DNA of 11,616 nucleotides from an uncultured Prevotella sp. (GCA_902497035.1 CABVDL010000085.1:1-11616), one strand, 5' to 3'. Counted from the first letter of the stretch, positions 1 through 6,527 are shown. Notes: generated from the sequence alone by a model not told the origin. Numbers and translations: made by a program.

Positions 1-1
1 T

Positions 2-109
2 TCATCGTGCACTCGGCAATCCATTGAGCGTATGCTGGCCTTGATTTTTCTTGCTGTCAGCGCATGGGGGAGGAAATCTATTAGGTTTTTTATCTCAACT
101 GGCTTATAA
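2..109 (+). other. Possible 3' end of an upstream gene (open frame cut by window edge)
   Basis: A frame stays open from the window edge to a TAA at 107-109, giving 35 residues with a hydrophobic stretch (MLALIFLAVSAW) followed by a basic one (GRKSIRF). It lies on the same strand as the glycosyltransferase and ends 27 bp before it, as the end of a preceding membrane-associated gene might. An open frame this short is quite likely by chance and no family is recognisable, so this is only a possibility. Confidence 0.2.
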
Positions 110-124
110 CTCGGGAATTTTATC

Positions 125-132
125 TAAATTTG
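125..132 (+). promoter_or_regulatory. Bacteroidota -7 promoter box TAAATTTG before the glycosyltransferase
   Basis: TAAATTTG matches the Bacteroidota -7 consensus TAnnTTTG and is followed by C, as is common. No TTTG or TTG element is visible 19-21 bp upstream. The ATG of the glycosyltransferase begins only 4 bases after the box, so a transcript from here would start at or next to the start codon. Confidence 0.5.
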
Positions 133-136
133 CAAC

Positions 137-1273
137 ATGAAGAATATATTTGGCTACGATGCCAAGCGCATTGTTCGCAATGCCTCAGGACTTGGCAACT
201 ACGGAAGAACGCTTGTCAACGCATTGGCTGCACTCGCCCCGGAGACGGAGCTGCTGCTCTATGCTCCCGATGCCGGGCGTGAGGACTTGCGGGCGCAGGT
301 AGAGAATGCCGACAACATTGCCTTCCGCTATTCTTCCTGCCATACGTCTGTCGGCAAGGACCTATGGCGGCGATCGGGCATGATACGTGACTTGAAACGT
401 GACGGCGTGGAGCTTTTCCACGGTCTGACGGGTGAATTGCCAAACGGACTGCGGAAAGCGGGAATTCCCGGCGTCGTTACCATTCACGACCTTATTTTCC
501 TCCGTCACCCGGAATATTACCACAGGATCGACGCCTGGCTCTACCGCCGCAAGTTCTTTGCCACACTGCGCGAGGCCGACCGTATCATTGCCATCAGCGA
601 GTGCACCAAGCGCGACATCCTTTACTACAGCGACTACCCCGCCGACCGCATAGATGTCATCTATCAGAGCTGCGACCGGCGGTTTGCCCGACGGGTAAGT
701 CCTGAGACCATGCAGACTGTCAATGGGAAATACCGCCTGCCTCAGGACTTTGTGCTGAACGTCGGCACCATAGAGAAGCGGAAGAACATATTGCTTGCTG
801 TCAAATCGATGCCACGCTGGCCCAAGAATTTGCATCTGGTCATCGTAGGCCGTGCCACACCCTACGCCAAAGAGGTAATGGCCGCGGCGCAGTCTTTGGG
901 CGTGGAGGACAGGGTTCATCTGCTTCATGGCGTTCCTACCGGCGACCTTATCGCCATCTACCGTCTCGCCCAGTGCTTCGTCTATCCTTCTCGCTACGAA
1001 GGATTCGGAATACCCATCATAGAAGCCATCCAAAGCGGACTGCCCGTGGTGGCAGCCACGGGTTCCTGCTTGGAGGAGGCAGGAGGACAGGCAAGCCTCT
1101 ACGTCAGTCCCGACGATGCCGATGCCATGGCTCACGCCATAGCAACAGCCATCAATGAGCGGGAAAGAAGAGTATCGGAAAGCCAAACATTCATCCGCCA
1201 CTTTGAGAACGGCAATGTAGCCAAGCAGGTTATGGAGGTATATCAGCGGACCCTCTGCAATCAGCCAAAGTAA
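137..1273 (+). CDS. GT-B fold glycosyltransferase, family 4 type
   Basis: This 378-residue protein should transfer a sugar from a nucleotide donor to a glycan or lipid-linked acceptor in the cytoplasm; donor and acceptor cannot be told from sequence. The N-terminal domain opens with the family 4 pattern GYDAKR...SGLGNYGR (residues 6-24) and has TIHD at 115-118. The C-terminal donor-binding domain has GTIEKRKN (210-217) and YEGFGIPIIE (287-296), which contains the EX7E motif with E288 and E296. There is no signal peptide or membrane segment. Length is normal for the family. The start is fixed: the in-frame codon at 125-127 is a stop, leaving ATG 137 as the only possible ATG before the conserved N-terminus. 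It may belong to a surface polysaccharide cluster extending left of the window, but that is inference. Confidence 0.9.
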   Translation: MKNIFGYDAKRIVRNASGLGNYGRTLVNALAALAPETELLLYAPDAGREDLRAQVENADNIAFRYSSCHTSVGKDLWRRSGMIRDLKRDGVELFHGLTGELPNGLRKAGIPGVVTIHDLIFLRHPEYYHRIDAWLYRRKFFATLREADRIIAISECTKRDILYYSDYPADRIDVIYQSCDRRFARRVSPETMQTVNGKYRLPQDFVLNVGTIEKRKNILLAVKSMPRWPKNLHLVIVGRATPYAKEVMAAAQSLGVEDRVHLLHGVPTGDLIAIYRLAQCFVYPSRYEGFGIPIIEAIQSGLPVVAATGSCLEEAGGQASLYVSPDDADAMAHAIATAINERERRVSESQTFIRHFENGNVAKQVMEVYQRTLCNQPK

Positions 1274-1467
1274 TTGCTATTCCTCCACCGTGCTCTCCCC
1301 GGTCTCGCAGCTTCTCACCATATCCCCAAGGATGCATGCCATCTGCTGTTCACCATAATATTATTGACTTTTTGAACAAAGCGTGGTCTGAGATAACCAA
1401 TGGCCGGTAAAGGCATCTGTCAAATCGCTTTAATCATTACTTTGTCATATTGCGCAGGACAATAGGA

Positions 1468-1917
1468 CTAAAGCTCGTCATAGTGGGGAAGATGGTCGAT
1501 GAACACGTACTTGTCACCGGCCTCATCTAATTTGCAGCAGTAATGCGACAGTCCGTTTGAAACTACGAGATAGGGCGCGTGAAGCAACATGTTGTAAGCG
1601 GTAATCTGATTGAACACCTTCTGCGTGATGCTTACCGTGGGCGCCTTGTACTCGATAATCATGCGTGGCCGAAGGGCACGGTCGTAAAGCACGCTGTCAG
1701 CCCGGAGCTGCTTCTGTCCCACGCGCAATTGCACCTCATTGGCCATCAGTGGCGCCGGATAGCCTAAATGCCCTATGAGATAATGTGTGAAATGCTGGCG
1801 GACCCATTCCTCAGGTGTCAGTGCGACATACCGACGGCGCAGCATGTCAAAAATCTGAGGGTGCTCACGGCTTCCGCCCAACTTTATTTCGTATGGAGGT
1901 AAATTTAATCGAATCAT
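1468..1917 (-). CDS. HsdR N-terminal-domain-like PD-(D/E)XK protein
   Basis: This 149-residue protein resembles the N-terminal nuclease-fold domain of type I restriction HsdR subunits as it occurs alone in Bacteroidota. The catalytic pattern is visible: E61 (NEVQL), D74 (RADSVLYD), E89-x-K91 (IIEYKAP) and the downstream Q104xxxY108 helix motif. There is no helicase or translocase part, and no HsdM or HsdS nearby, so it is not a restriction system. Its position head-to-head with holA is, to my knowledge, a recurrent arrangement in the phylum and suggests a housekeeping DNA-related role, which is unproven. A TACCTTTG promoter box lies 62 bp upstream of the start. The gene is complete and the key residues are intact. 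Confidence 0.8.
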   Translation of the reverse strand: MIRLNLPPYEIKLGGSREHPQIFDMLRRRYVALTPEEWVRQHFTHYLIGHLGYPAPLMANEVQLRVGQKQLRADSVLYDRALRPRMIIEYKAPTVSITQKVFNQITAYNMLLHAPYLVVSNGLSHYCCKLDEAGDKYVFIDHLPHYDEL

Positions 1918-1922
1918 TTTCG

Positions 1923-1930
1923 TAACTTTG
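1923..1930 (+). promoter_or_regulatory. Promoter -7 box TAACTTTG for holA
   Basis: TAACTTTGC is an exact match to the Bacteroidota -7 consensus and points toward holA, giving a leader of about 90 nt. It lies only 6 bp from the start codon of the divergent HsdR-N-like gene. No clear -33 TTTG is seen at the usual spacing. Confidence 0.55.
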
Positions 1931-1941
1931 CAATCAGGGAT

Positions 1942-1971
1942 GCGGCAACCGTTGCCGCGCCCTCCCGGAGG
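1942..1971. other. Two adjacent hairpins between facing promoters
   Basis: GCGGCAA (1942-1948) pairs perfectly with TTGCCGC (1952-1958) across a 3-nt loop. CCTCC (1961-1965) and GGAGG (1967-1971) form a second inverted repeat around one base. Both lie between the holA promoter box and the opposing box at 1979-1986, in a stretch that both divergent transcripts would contain. No T-run follows on either strand, so these are not standard intrinsic terminators. Confidence 0.55.
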
Positions 1972-1978
1972 CTGTCTG

Positions 1979-1986
1979 CAAAGGTA
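1979..1986 (-). promoter_or_regulatory. Promoter -7 box TACCTTTG for the HsdR-N-like gene
   Basis: On the minus strand this reads TACCTTTGC, matching TAnnTTTG. It would drive the HsdR-N-like gene with a leader of roughly 50-55 nt. It lies downstream (on the + strand) of the holA promoter box, so the two promoters face each other and their 5' leaders would overlap. Confidence 0.45.
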
Positions 1987-2028
1987 AACATTTGCAGCGA
2001 GAAAGGCCGTTAATTAACGAAAGAATTT

Positions 2029-3057
2029 ATGCCTGAGAAGAAGACTACAGTTACTTTTGACGCGCTTATGAGCAATCTCAAAGCCGGACACTATGCACCT
2101 ATTTATCTATTAATGGGTGACGAGGCCTACTATATCGACCAAATTAGCAACTATATCCAGAAGAACGTGCTGAAGGCCGACCAGCAGGCGTTCGACCAGA
2201 CTGTGGTCTTCGGTGCCGATGTAAACGCGGCCGCCATAGCCGATCTTGCCATGCAGTTCCCCATGATGTCTCCCTACAGGGTGATTATTGTCAAGGAGGC
2301 ACAGGCCCTGCGCTCCTTTGACAAGCTCGAGAAATACGCTCTTAAGCCACAGCCGCGCACCATCCTTGTCATCTGCTACAAGAATGGCACCATCGACCGC
2401 AGACTAAAGTTCTTCACCGCCGTCTCACATAGCGGTGTCGTCTTTGAGAGTAAGAAACTGCGCGAGTGGCAGCTGCCCGGCCTCATCCATAAATACCTCC
2501 TAGAACGCAAAGTGAGCATTGACGAGAAAAGTTGTGCGATGATTGCCGAGAATATCGGCGCCGACCTCAACCGGCTGATGTCTGAGCTCGATAAACTCAT
2601 CATCTCCTTGCCGGAGAGCGACCGCCGCGTCACACCGGAAATCGTGGAAAAGAACATCGGCGTGAGCAAGGACTTCAACGTCTTTGAGCTGCGTGATGCC
2701 ATCGTCAACCGCAACATTCTGAAAGCAAACCGTATTATCAAATATTTTGACGAAAACAAGAAGGCCGGCTCCCTTTTTTCCTACCTTCCATTGCTATTCT
2801 CTTTCTTTCAAAATCTGTTAATAGCCTTCTACTCCCAGCACAAGAATGACCAGCAGCAGTTGGCTGCCGATCTTGAGTTGAGAAGCGTATGGGGTGTGAA
2901 AGACTATATGGCAGGCCTGAGAAACTACAGCGGCAACAAGATACTCCAAATCCTTCTCAAGCTCCGCCAGATTGATGCCATGAGCAAGGGCATTAACAAT
3001 CCCTCAACACAGGAGGGCGACCTCGCTAAAGAACTCATCTTCTTTATCATGCACTGA
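2029..3057 (+). CDS. holA: DNA polymerase III subunit delta
   Basis: HolA is the delta subunit of the clamp loader: it opens the beta sliding clamp so that it can be loaded onto primed DNA at the replication fork. The 342-residue length fits the family. The N-terminal sequence PIYLLMGDEAYYIDQISNYI (24-43) is the degenerate nucleotide-binding region expected of delta, which does not hydrolyse ATP. The FNVFELRDAI segment (residues 221-230) and the helical C-terminal collar region are also characteristic. ATG 2029 follows an A-rich stretch and lies just before the conserved N-terminus. The gene stands alone on this strand, with no gene for about 1.1 kb downstream and no evident terminator immediately after the stop. 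Confidence 0.92.
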   Translation: MPEKKTTVTFDALMSNLKAGHYAPIYLLMGDEAYYIDQISNYIQKNVLKADQQAFDQTVVFGADVNAAAIADLAMQFPMMSPYRVIIVKEAQALRSFDKLEKYALKPQPRTILVICYKNGTIDRRLKFFTAVSHSGVVFESKKLREWQLPGLIHKYLLERKVSIDEKSCAMIAENIGADLNRLMSELDKLIISLPESDRRVTPEIVEKNIGVSKDFNVFELRDAIVNRNILKANRIIKYFDENKKAGSLFSYLPLLFSFFQNLLIAFYSQHKNDQQQLAADLELRSVWGVKDYMAGLRNYSGNKILQILLKLRQIDAMSKGINNPSTQEGDLAKELIFFIMH

Positions 3058-3236
3058 GGACGATTTTCAGATGGCTGCTGGTAGTGTGGAAAGAAGAATG
3101 GAAAGTCAGGCAGGTGGAGCTTAATATTGAGAATGAAAAGGGAGAATAGGGGTGCAAAGCCTGACAAGATAATAATACAGTGCACCGGAAACCGTCACTA
3201 AAAAGCATCTGAAAAAAGCACAATTACAGCAAATCC

Positions 3237-3345
3237 GGGGTTAATCCTGGCTAATAATCCCCTTGTTTGGCACTATCTGAGGCCACTATTATGGCTTAAA
3301 GTGTGCCACTCCCAATTTTTTAGAGCCAAAATCGCCCTCTAAAAA
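3237..3345 (+). other. Series of three hairpins (possible noncoding RNA)
   Basis: Three stems follow closely. GGGG-TTA (3237-3243) pairs with TAA-t-CCCC (3255-3262). TGGCAC (3268-3273) pairs with GTGCCA (3303-3308) around an inner stem AGGCCA/TGGCTT (3280-3285 with 3292-3297). TTTTTAGAG (3317-3325) pairs perfectly with CTCTAAAAA (3337-3345). In the middle stem a G-T pair is a wobble only on the + strand, which slightly favours that strand. No promoter is visible upstream and no RNA family is recognised. Confidence 0.35.
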
Positions 3346-3435
3346 TGATGTCATTTTTTGGTCTAATTCGGTGAATATATGATGGTTAAGCTAAAGTTAA
3401 CCTTGCTGAGAATCAATCTTTTTCGACCAACCTGT

Positions 3436-3480
3436 CCCCTGTTTCAATATATCGCGAACACGGAGAAATTGGGGGTTTTT
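3436..3480 (+). terminator. Terminator-like hairpin with T-run
   Basis: CCCC (3436-3439) pairs with GGGG (3471-3474), and TTTC (3442-3445) with GAAA (3465-3468), across a 2x2 mismatch. Five T residues follow at 3476-3480. The loop is long (19 nt) and the stem is interrupted, so this is a weak candidate. It could end transcription coming from holA or from an RNA made across the preceding hairpins. Confidence 0.35.
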
Positions 3481-3743
3481 AAGCCTTTAGGAATTTGTCA
3501 TTAAATCTTTTTTATGTTTATATTCTCAAATTCGACTTTGAAAATTAGCTCATTCCATATAATTACTTAAATTATCGAGGCAAAGTTAAAACATCGAATT
3601 TAGATTTGCATATATAAACTTTCACGGAACGACACTGTAATTTATGAATTAAAAGACTTGAATTTATAAATATACAAATCGGCTTATATGGTAACAATTA
3701 CTTAATAACCAAATAATTACGATAAAGTAAAAAGGAAAACAAC

Positions 3744-3828
3744 GGGAATGTAGGCACATTATCTCCTCCGATATGGCTAAAGAACCGATTTCCCCGCTTT
3801 CGCACGTGCTGATAAGGCAACCATTCCC
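3744..3828. ncRNA. Candidate structured RNA of unknown type (strand uncertain)
   Basis: An 85-bp block of roughly 50% G+C stands out in AT-rich surroundings. Its ends are an exact inverted repeat, GGGAATG (3744-3750) and CATTCCC (3822-3828). After an internal loop there is a second paired segment, TTATC (3759-3763) with GATAA (3811-3815). Inside, a small stem 3775-3778/3783-3786 pairs fully only on the minus strand (G-U instead of C-A). A GC-GAAA-GC hairpin core and a T-rich run after the closing stem also appear on the minus strand. I do not recognise it as 6S, SRP, RNase P, tmRNA or a known riboswitch. A DNA recombination site or protein-binding element is possible. Confidence 0.35.
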
Positions 3829-4014
3829 AATAATTTAGCTCTAATCGCTTTTTCTTTTTATAAGGTTAGGACATAAGACTAAATTTGGTTTAGTAAATTA
3901 AATCGACCATTCGTAATTTAGATTTTGGAATTATTGTGCGGTTTAGAAACATACATCTAAATTTTAATGGCGAAAATATATCGAATTAAAGTTGGAGAAT
4001 TCAAATTATTGCTT

Positions 4015-4022
4015 TAACTTTG
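4015..4022 (+). promoter_or_regulatory. Promoter -7 box TAACTTTG for the XRE regulator
   Basis: TAACTTTGC is an exact Bacteroidota -7 box. GTTG at 3991-3994 lies exactly 20 bp upstream and fits the -33 element, making this one of the two best-formed promoters in the window. It is about 190 bp before the chosen start codon of the regulator, implying a long leader. A further TAAATTTG at 3880-3887 could be a second, upstream promoter. Confidence 0.6.
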
Positions 4023-4064
4023 CAAATCAAAGAGAAAGGGGCTAAAATGGTGCCGTTAAAGCTT

Positions 4065-4108
4065 CCGCCCACTCCAAGGGCGGCTTTACAGCATTACGGC
4101 AACAGCCG
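4065..4108 (+). other. Two hairpins in the leader of the XRE regulator
   Basis: CCGCCC (4065-4070) pairs perfectly with GGGCGG (4078-4083) across a 7-nt loop. CGGC (4097-4100) pairs with GCCG (4105-4108) across AACA. Both lie between the promoter at 4015-4022 and the start codon at 4215. No T-run follows either hairpin. They could influence translation or stability of the mRNA, or be incidental if translation actually starts upstream at ATG 4047. Confidence 0.4.
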
Positions 4109-4214
4109 GCTGGCAATGCAAATCTGCTTAAATGTAATTCACCAAATTGGTCTCTTTGTCGCCCGTCCCACTAATAACAAGTGGCCGAGAATTGAATATA
4201 TTAAACCATACAAT

Positions 4215-4745
4215 ATGAGAGACCGAATAAAGCAGCTTATGGAGAGTCTGCACATGAACCAAAAGGCATTTGCCCAAGCCACCGGCATCAACGAGGGAAC
4301 GCTGTCGGGCATTCTAAACGAAAAGACCAAGCCATCGATGCAGACCGTGGAAGCCATTCACAACCGGCTGTCAAACATCTCCATCAAATGGCTGATGTTT
4401 GGTGAGGGACCGATGTATGAGGCTTCTGCCCGCGTCACCCCTGCCGACAAGGATGCGGAACCTACGGCCAACGGAAACGGCCTCGCAAATGGCGGCAGCA
4501 GTCCTGCAGCAGGCACCACAGCCTCCGCATCTGCCGGCACCAGCTCTGCGTCCTCCGGCATCAACGGCACCCTGTCACTCTTCGATATCAGCAACACGCC
4601 AAACAACTCCCGCCGACCTCAAGCGGGCAGCCAGACAAAGGAGCGTGAAGTCGTGAAATATATTGACAAACCGACGAGAAAAATCACTGAGATACGCGTC
4701 TTCTACGATGACCAGACTTGGGAGTCGTTTGTGCCAAAAAAATAG
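4215..4745 (+). CDS. XRE-type helix-turn-helix transcriptional regulator
   Basis: With the ATG at 4215 the protein has 176 residues. An N-terminal helix-turn-helix starts at once (MRDRIKQLMESLHMNQKAFA, then ATGINEGTLSGILNEKTKPS, residues 1-40), followed by IKWLMFGEGPMY, a pattern typical of small Bacteroidota XRE regulators. A low-complexity Ala/Gly/Ser/Thr linker of about 50 residues leads to a conserved tail, VKYIDKPTRKITEIRVFYDDQTWESFVPKK. Target genes are unknown. The frame remains open upstream through an ATG at 4047 to a TTG inside the promoter box. I chose 4215 because the family starts there and the extra 56 residues match nothing I recognise. It lies 112 bp before pyrK, which has its own promoter box, so regulation of pyrKD by this protein is not implied. 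Confidence 0.82.
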   Translation: MRDRIKQLMESLHMNQKAFAQATGINEGTLSGILNEKTKPSMQTVEAIHNRLSNISIKWLMFGEGPMYEASARVTPADKDAEPTANGNGLANGGSSPAAGTTASASAGTSSASSGINGTLSLFDISNTPNNSRRPQAGSQTKEREVVKYIDKPTRKITEIRVFYDDQTWESFVPKK

Positions 4746-4818
4746 AATTTACTCCTACCTCTTTATAATAGGCCGATATTTTGCTCCTGACCAATGCGAA
4801 AGTTCACTATTTTTTGAT

Positions 4819-4826
4819 TATCTTTG
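4819..4826 (+). promoter_or_regulatory. Promoter -7 box TATCTTTG for pyrKD
   Basis: TATCTTTG matches TAnnTTTG and lies 31 bp before the pyrK ATG. No TTTG or TTG is seen at the expected -33 position. Its place between the regulator and pyrK supports independent transcription of pyrKD. Confidence 0.5.
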
Positions 4827-4857
4827 TAGCGACATTGACAACACATATCCAAAGACT

Positions 4858-5628
4858 ATGAAGAAATACTGTCTTGACCTGACAATAACGTCGGTGGAGC
4901 CGTTGAGCGAGAGGCACGTCTTGCTTTGCCTCACACAAGAAGAGCCTTTGCCCGAGATGCTGCCAGGCCAGTTTGTGGAAGTGCGTGTCGACCACTCCCC
5001 CTCCACTTTCCTGCGTCGCCCCATTTCCATCCACTTTGTAGACCGCTCGCGCAACGAGATGTGGCTGCTCGTCGCCGCCATTGGCGAGGGCACGCGCCAG
5101 CTGGCACGTGTGCAACCAAACGACAAACTCAACTGTCTGCTTCCTTTGGGCAACAGTTTTTCCGGCAGTTGCGGCAGCACCCGTAACATTCTGCTCGTCG
5201 GCGGAGGCGTGGGCGTGGCACCGCTGCTATGGCAAGGCCGACGCCTCAAGGACGAAGGCGCACACCCGTCATTCCTGTTGGGAGCCAAGACGCGGACCGA
5301 ACTGCTTGAAGTCGGCCGTTTTGAGGACATCGGTCCAACCTTTCTCACCACCGAGGACGGCTCGGCCGGCGAGCGGGGCTTTGTCACCAACCACTCCCTA
5401 CTACAGCGAGAGCATTTTGACCTCATCCAAACCTGCGGCCCAAAGCCAATGATGCAGGCTGTAGCCCGCTACGCACGGGAAAGCCGAACTCCATGTGAGG
5501 CCTCACTTGAGAACATGATGGCCTGTGGCTTAGGCGCATGCCTCTGCTGTGTGGAGAAAACGACCGAGGGCAACCTGCGCGTTTGCGAGGACGGTCCAGT
5601 ATTTAATATTCAGAAACTGTTATGGTAG
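4858..5628 (+). CDS. pyrK: Dihydroorotate dehydrogenase B electron transfer subunit
   Basis: PyrK carries FAD and a [2Fe-2S] cluster and passes electrons from the PyrD flavin to NAD+ in cytoplasmic pyrimidine synthesis. From ATG 4858 it has 256 residues, normal for the family. The ferredoxin-reductase-like FAD domain shows RRPIS (53-57) and GEGT (77-80). The NAD-binding domain shows GGGVGVAPL (115-123) and CGP (193-195). The cluster ligands are C223, C228, C231 and C243 in the order CGLGACLCC...C. The frame stays open for 65 codons upstream, but those overlap the end of the regulator gene and the promoter box, so ATG 4858 is the sensible start. Its end overlaps the start of pyrD by 7 bp (ATGGTAG), which points to translational coupling and equal subunit production. 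Confidence 0.93.
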   Translation: MKKYCLDLTITSVEPLSERHVLLCLTQEEPLPEMLPGQFVEVRVDHSPSTFLRRPISIHFVDRSRNEMWLLVAAIGEGTRQLARVQPNDKLNCLLPLGNSFSGSCGSTRNILLVGGGVGVAPLLWQGRRLKDEGAHPSFLLGAKTRTELLEVGRFEDIGPTFLTTEDGSAGERGFVTNHSLLQREHFDLIQTCGPKPMMQAVARYARESRTPCEASLENMMACGLGACLCCVEKTTEGNLRVCEDGPVFNIQKLLW

Positions 5629-6527
5629 ACCTTAGTGTTAAGATAAATTCGCTGTCGTTGCACAATCCCGTAATGACGGCAAGCGGCACATTCGGATATG
5701 GACTCGAATTCCGCGACCTTGTACCATTGGAGGAAATCGGAGCCATCATCGTCAAAGGTACGACGCTTGAGCCGCGCCAGGGCAACGACTACCCGCGCAT
5801 GGCCGAGACAGCACAAGGCATGCTCAACTGTGTAGGGCTTCAGAACAAAGGCGTTGACTACTTCTGTGAGCATATCTACCCGCAGATTAAGGATATCAAC
5901 ACGGCTTTCATCGTCAATGTCAGCGGCAACTCGCCTGAGACCTATGCGGCCTGCGCCGAGCGTATTGACACGCTCAACCGCATCCCGGCCATCGAGCTGA
6001 ACATTTCCTGTCCCAACGTCAAGCACGGGGGCATGGCTTTCGGTGTCACCTGCGAGGGAGCAGCAAGCGTCGTGAAAGCCGTGAGAAGCGTCTATCATAA
6101 GACGCTTATCGTCAAGCTTTCGCCCAACGTGACCAACATCGCCGACATCGCCCGCGCCTGTGAGGCAGAGGGAGCCGACAGCGTCTCGCTCATCAACACG
6201 CTGCTTGGCATGGCCATTGACATTGAGCGCAGGCAGCCAAAACTCAGCATTGGCACAGGCGGGCTGAGCGGTCCTGCTGTGAAGCCCGTTGCTGTACGCA
6301 TGGTGCACGACGTGTACAAGGCCGTCAGCATCCCCGTCATCGGACTGGGCGGAATCATGACAGCCGAGGATGCCATTGAGTTCTTCATGGCCGGTGCAAC
6401 AGCCATTGAGATAGGCACCGCCAATTTCATTGACCCAACGGTGACAATGAAAATAAAGAGCGGCATAGCCGACTGGCTTGAACGCCACGGTTGCCAAAGT
6501 CTGAATGAGATTATCGGCGTGGTATAA
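5622..6527 (+). CDS. pyrD: Dihydroorotate dehydrogenase (NAD+), class 1B catalytic subunit
   Basis: PyrD oxidises dihydroorotate to orotate, the fourth step of UMP synthesis, using FMN. The 301-residue protein is a TIM barrel. ASGTFGYG (20-27) and IVKGTT (43-48, K45) are FMN-site segments. NISCPNVKHGGMAFG (127-141) contains the catalytic base C130, as expected for class 1 enzymes; class 2 has serine. VKLSPN (164-169), GTGGLSG (211-217), GLGG (241-244) and IGTANF (264-269) complete the FMN-binding pattern. The close match of the NISCPN loop to class 1B, together with the overlapping pyrK, shows the NAD-linked PyrD2K2 type rather than the fumarate-linked class 1A. It converges with the minus-strand PLP operon, with 114 bp between the stops. 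Confidence 0.94.
   Translation: MVDLSVKINSLSLHNPVMTASGTFGYGLEFRDLVPLEEIGAIIVKGTTLEPRQGNDYPRMAETAQGMLNCVGLQNKGVDYFCEHIYPQIKDINTAFIVNVSGNSPETYAACAERIDTLNRIPAIELNISCPNVKHGGMAFGVTCEGAASVVKAVRSVYHKTLIVKLSPNVTNIADIARACEAEGADSVSLINTLLGMAIDIERRQPKLSIGTGGLSGPAVKPVAVRMVHDVYKAVSIPVIGLGGIMTAEDAIEFFMAGATAIEIGTANFIDPTVTMKIKSGIADWLERHGCQSLNEIIGVV

Larger units (their letters stand above)
3058..4014. other. Long AT-rich region without genes
   Basis: No convincing reading frame occurs on either strand between the holA stop and the promoter of the XRE regulator. The sequence is strongly AT-rich compared with the flanking genes. It holds three consecutive hairpins (3237-3345), an overlapping alternative hairpin (3341-3358), a terminator-like structure (3436-3480) and a compact element of about 50% G+C (3744-3828). 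It also has TAnnTTTG matches at 3601-3608 (+), 3880-3887 (+) and 3581-3588 (-, TAACTTTG). At this base composition one or two such matches are expected by chance, so they are weak evidence of promoters. I see no tRNA, rRNA or insertion-sequence remnant. Confidence 0.7.

Noticed and set aside
362..1201. Long antisense reading frame across the glycosyltransferase gene
   Set aside because: The plus-strand frame has clear GT-B motifs; the antisense product shows no recognisable domain.
1355..1364. Palindrome ATAATATTAT between the glycosyltransferase and HsdR-N-like genes
   Set aside because: A 10-bp AT-only palindrome is easily expected by chance, and it has no T-run or partner element.
1468..1917. 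Part of a type I restriction-modification system
   Set aside because: Only an HsdR-N-like nuclease-fold domain is present, with no helicase domain and no HsdM or HsdS nearby. The solitary gene beside holA is a recurrent arrangement in the phylum.
2925..3185. Minus-strand 86-residue frame at the end of holA
   Set aside because: It mostly overlaps holA antisense, has no promoter box upstream and no recognisable domain.
3058..4014. Replication origin in the AT-rich gap beside holA
   Set aside because: I found no cluster of DnaA boxes (TTATCCACA-like), and holA is not an origin marker.
3058..4014. CRISPR array, tRNA or insertion-sequence remnant
   Set aside because: There are no regularly spaced repeats, no tRNA-like cloverleaf with a TTCGAnnCC arm, and no terminal inverted repeats with a transposase frame.
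4663..4857. Longer PyrK beginning upstream of ATG 4858
   Set aside because: It would overlap the end of the regulator gene and read through the pyrKD promoter box, and the family N-terminus begins at 4858.
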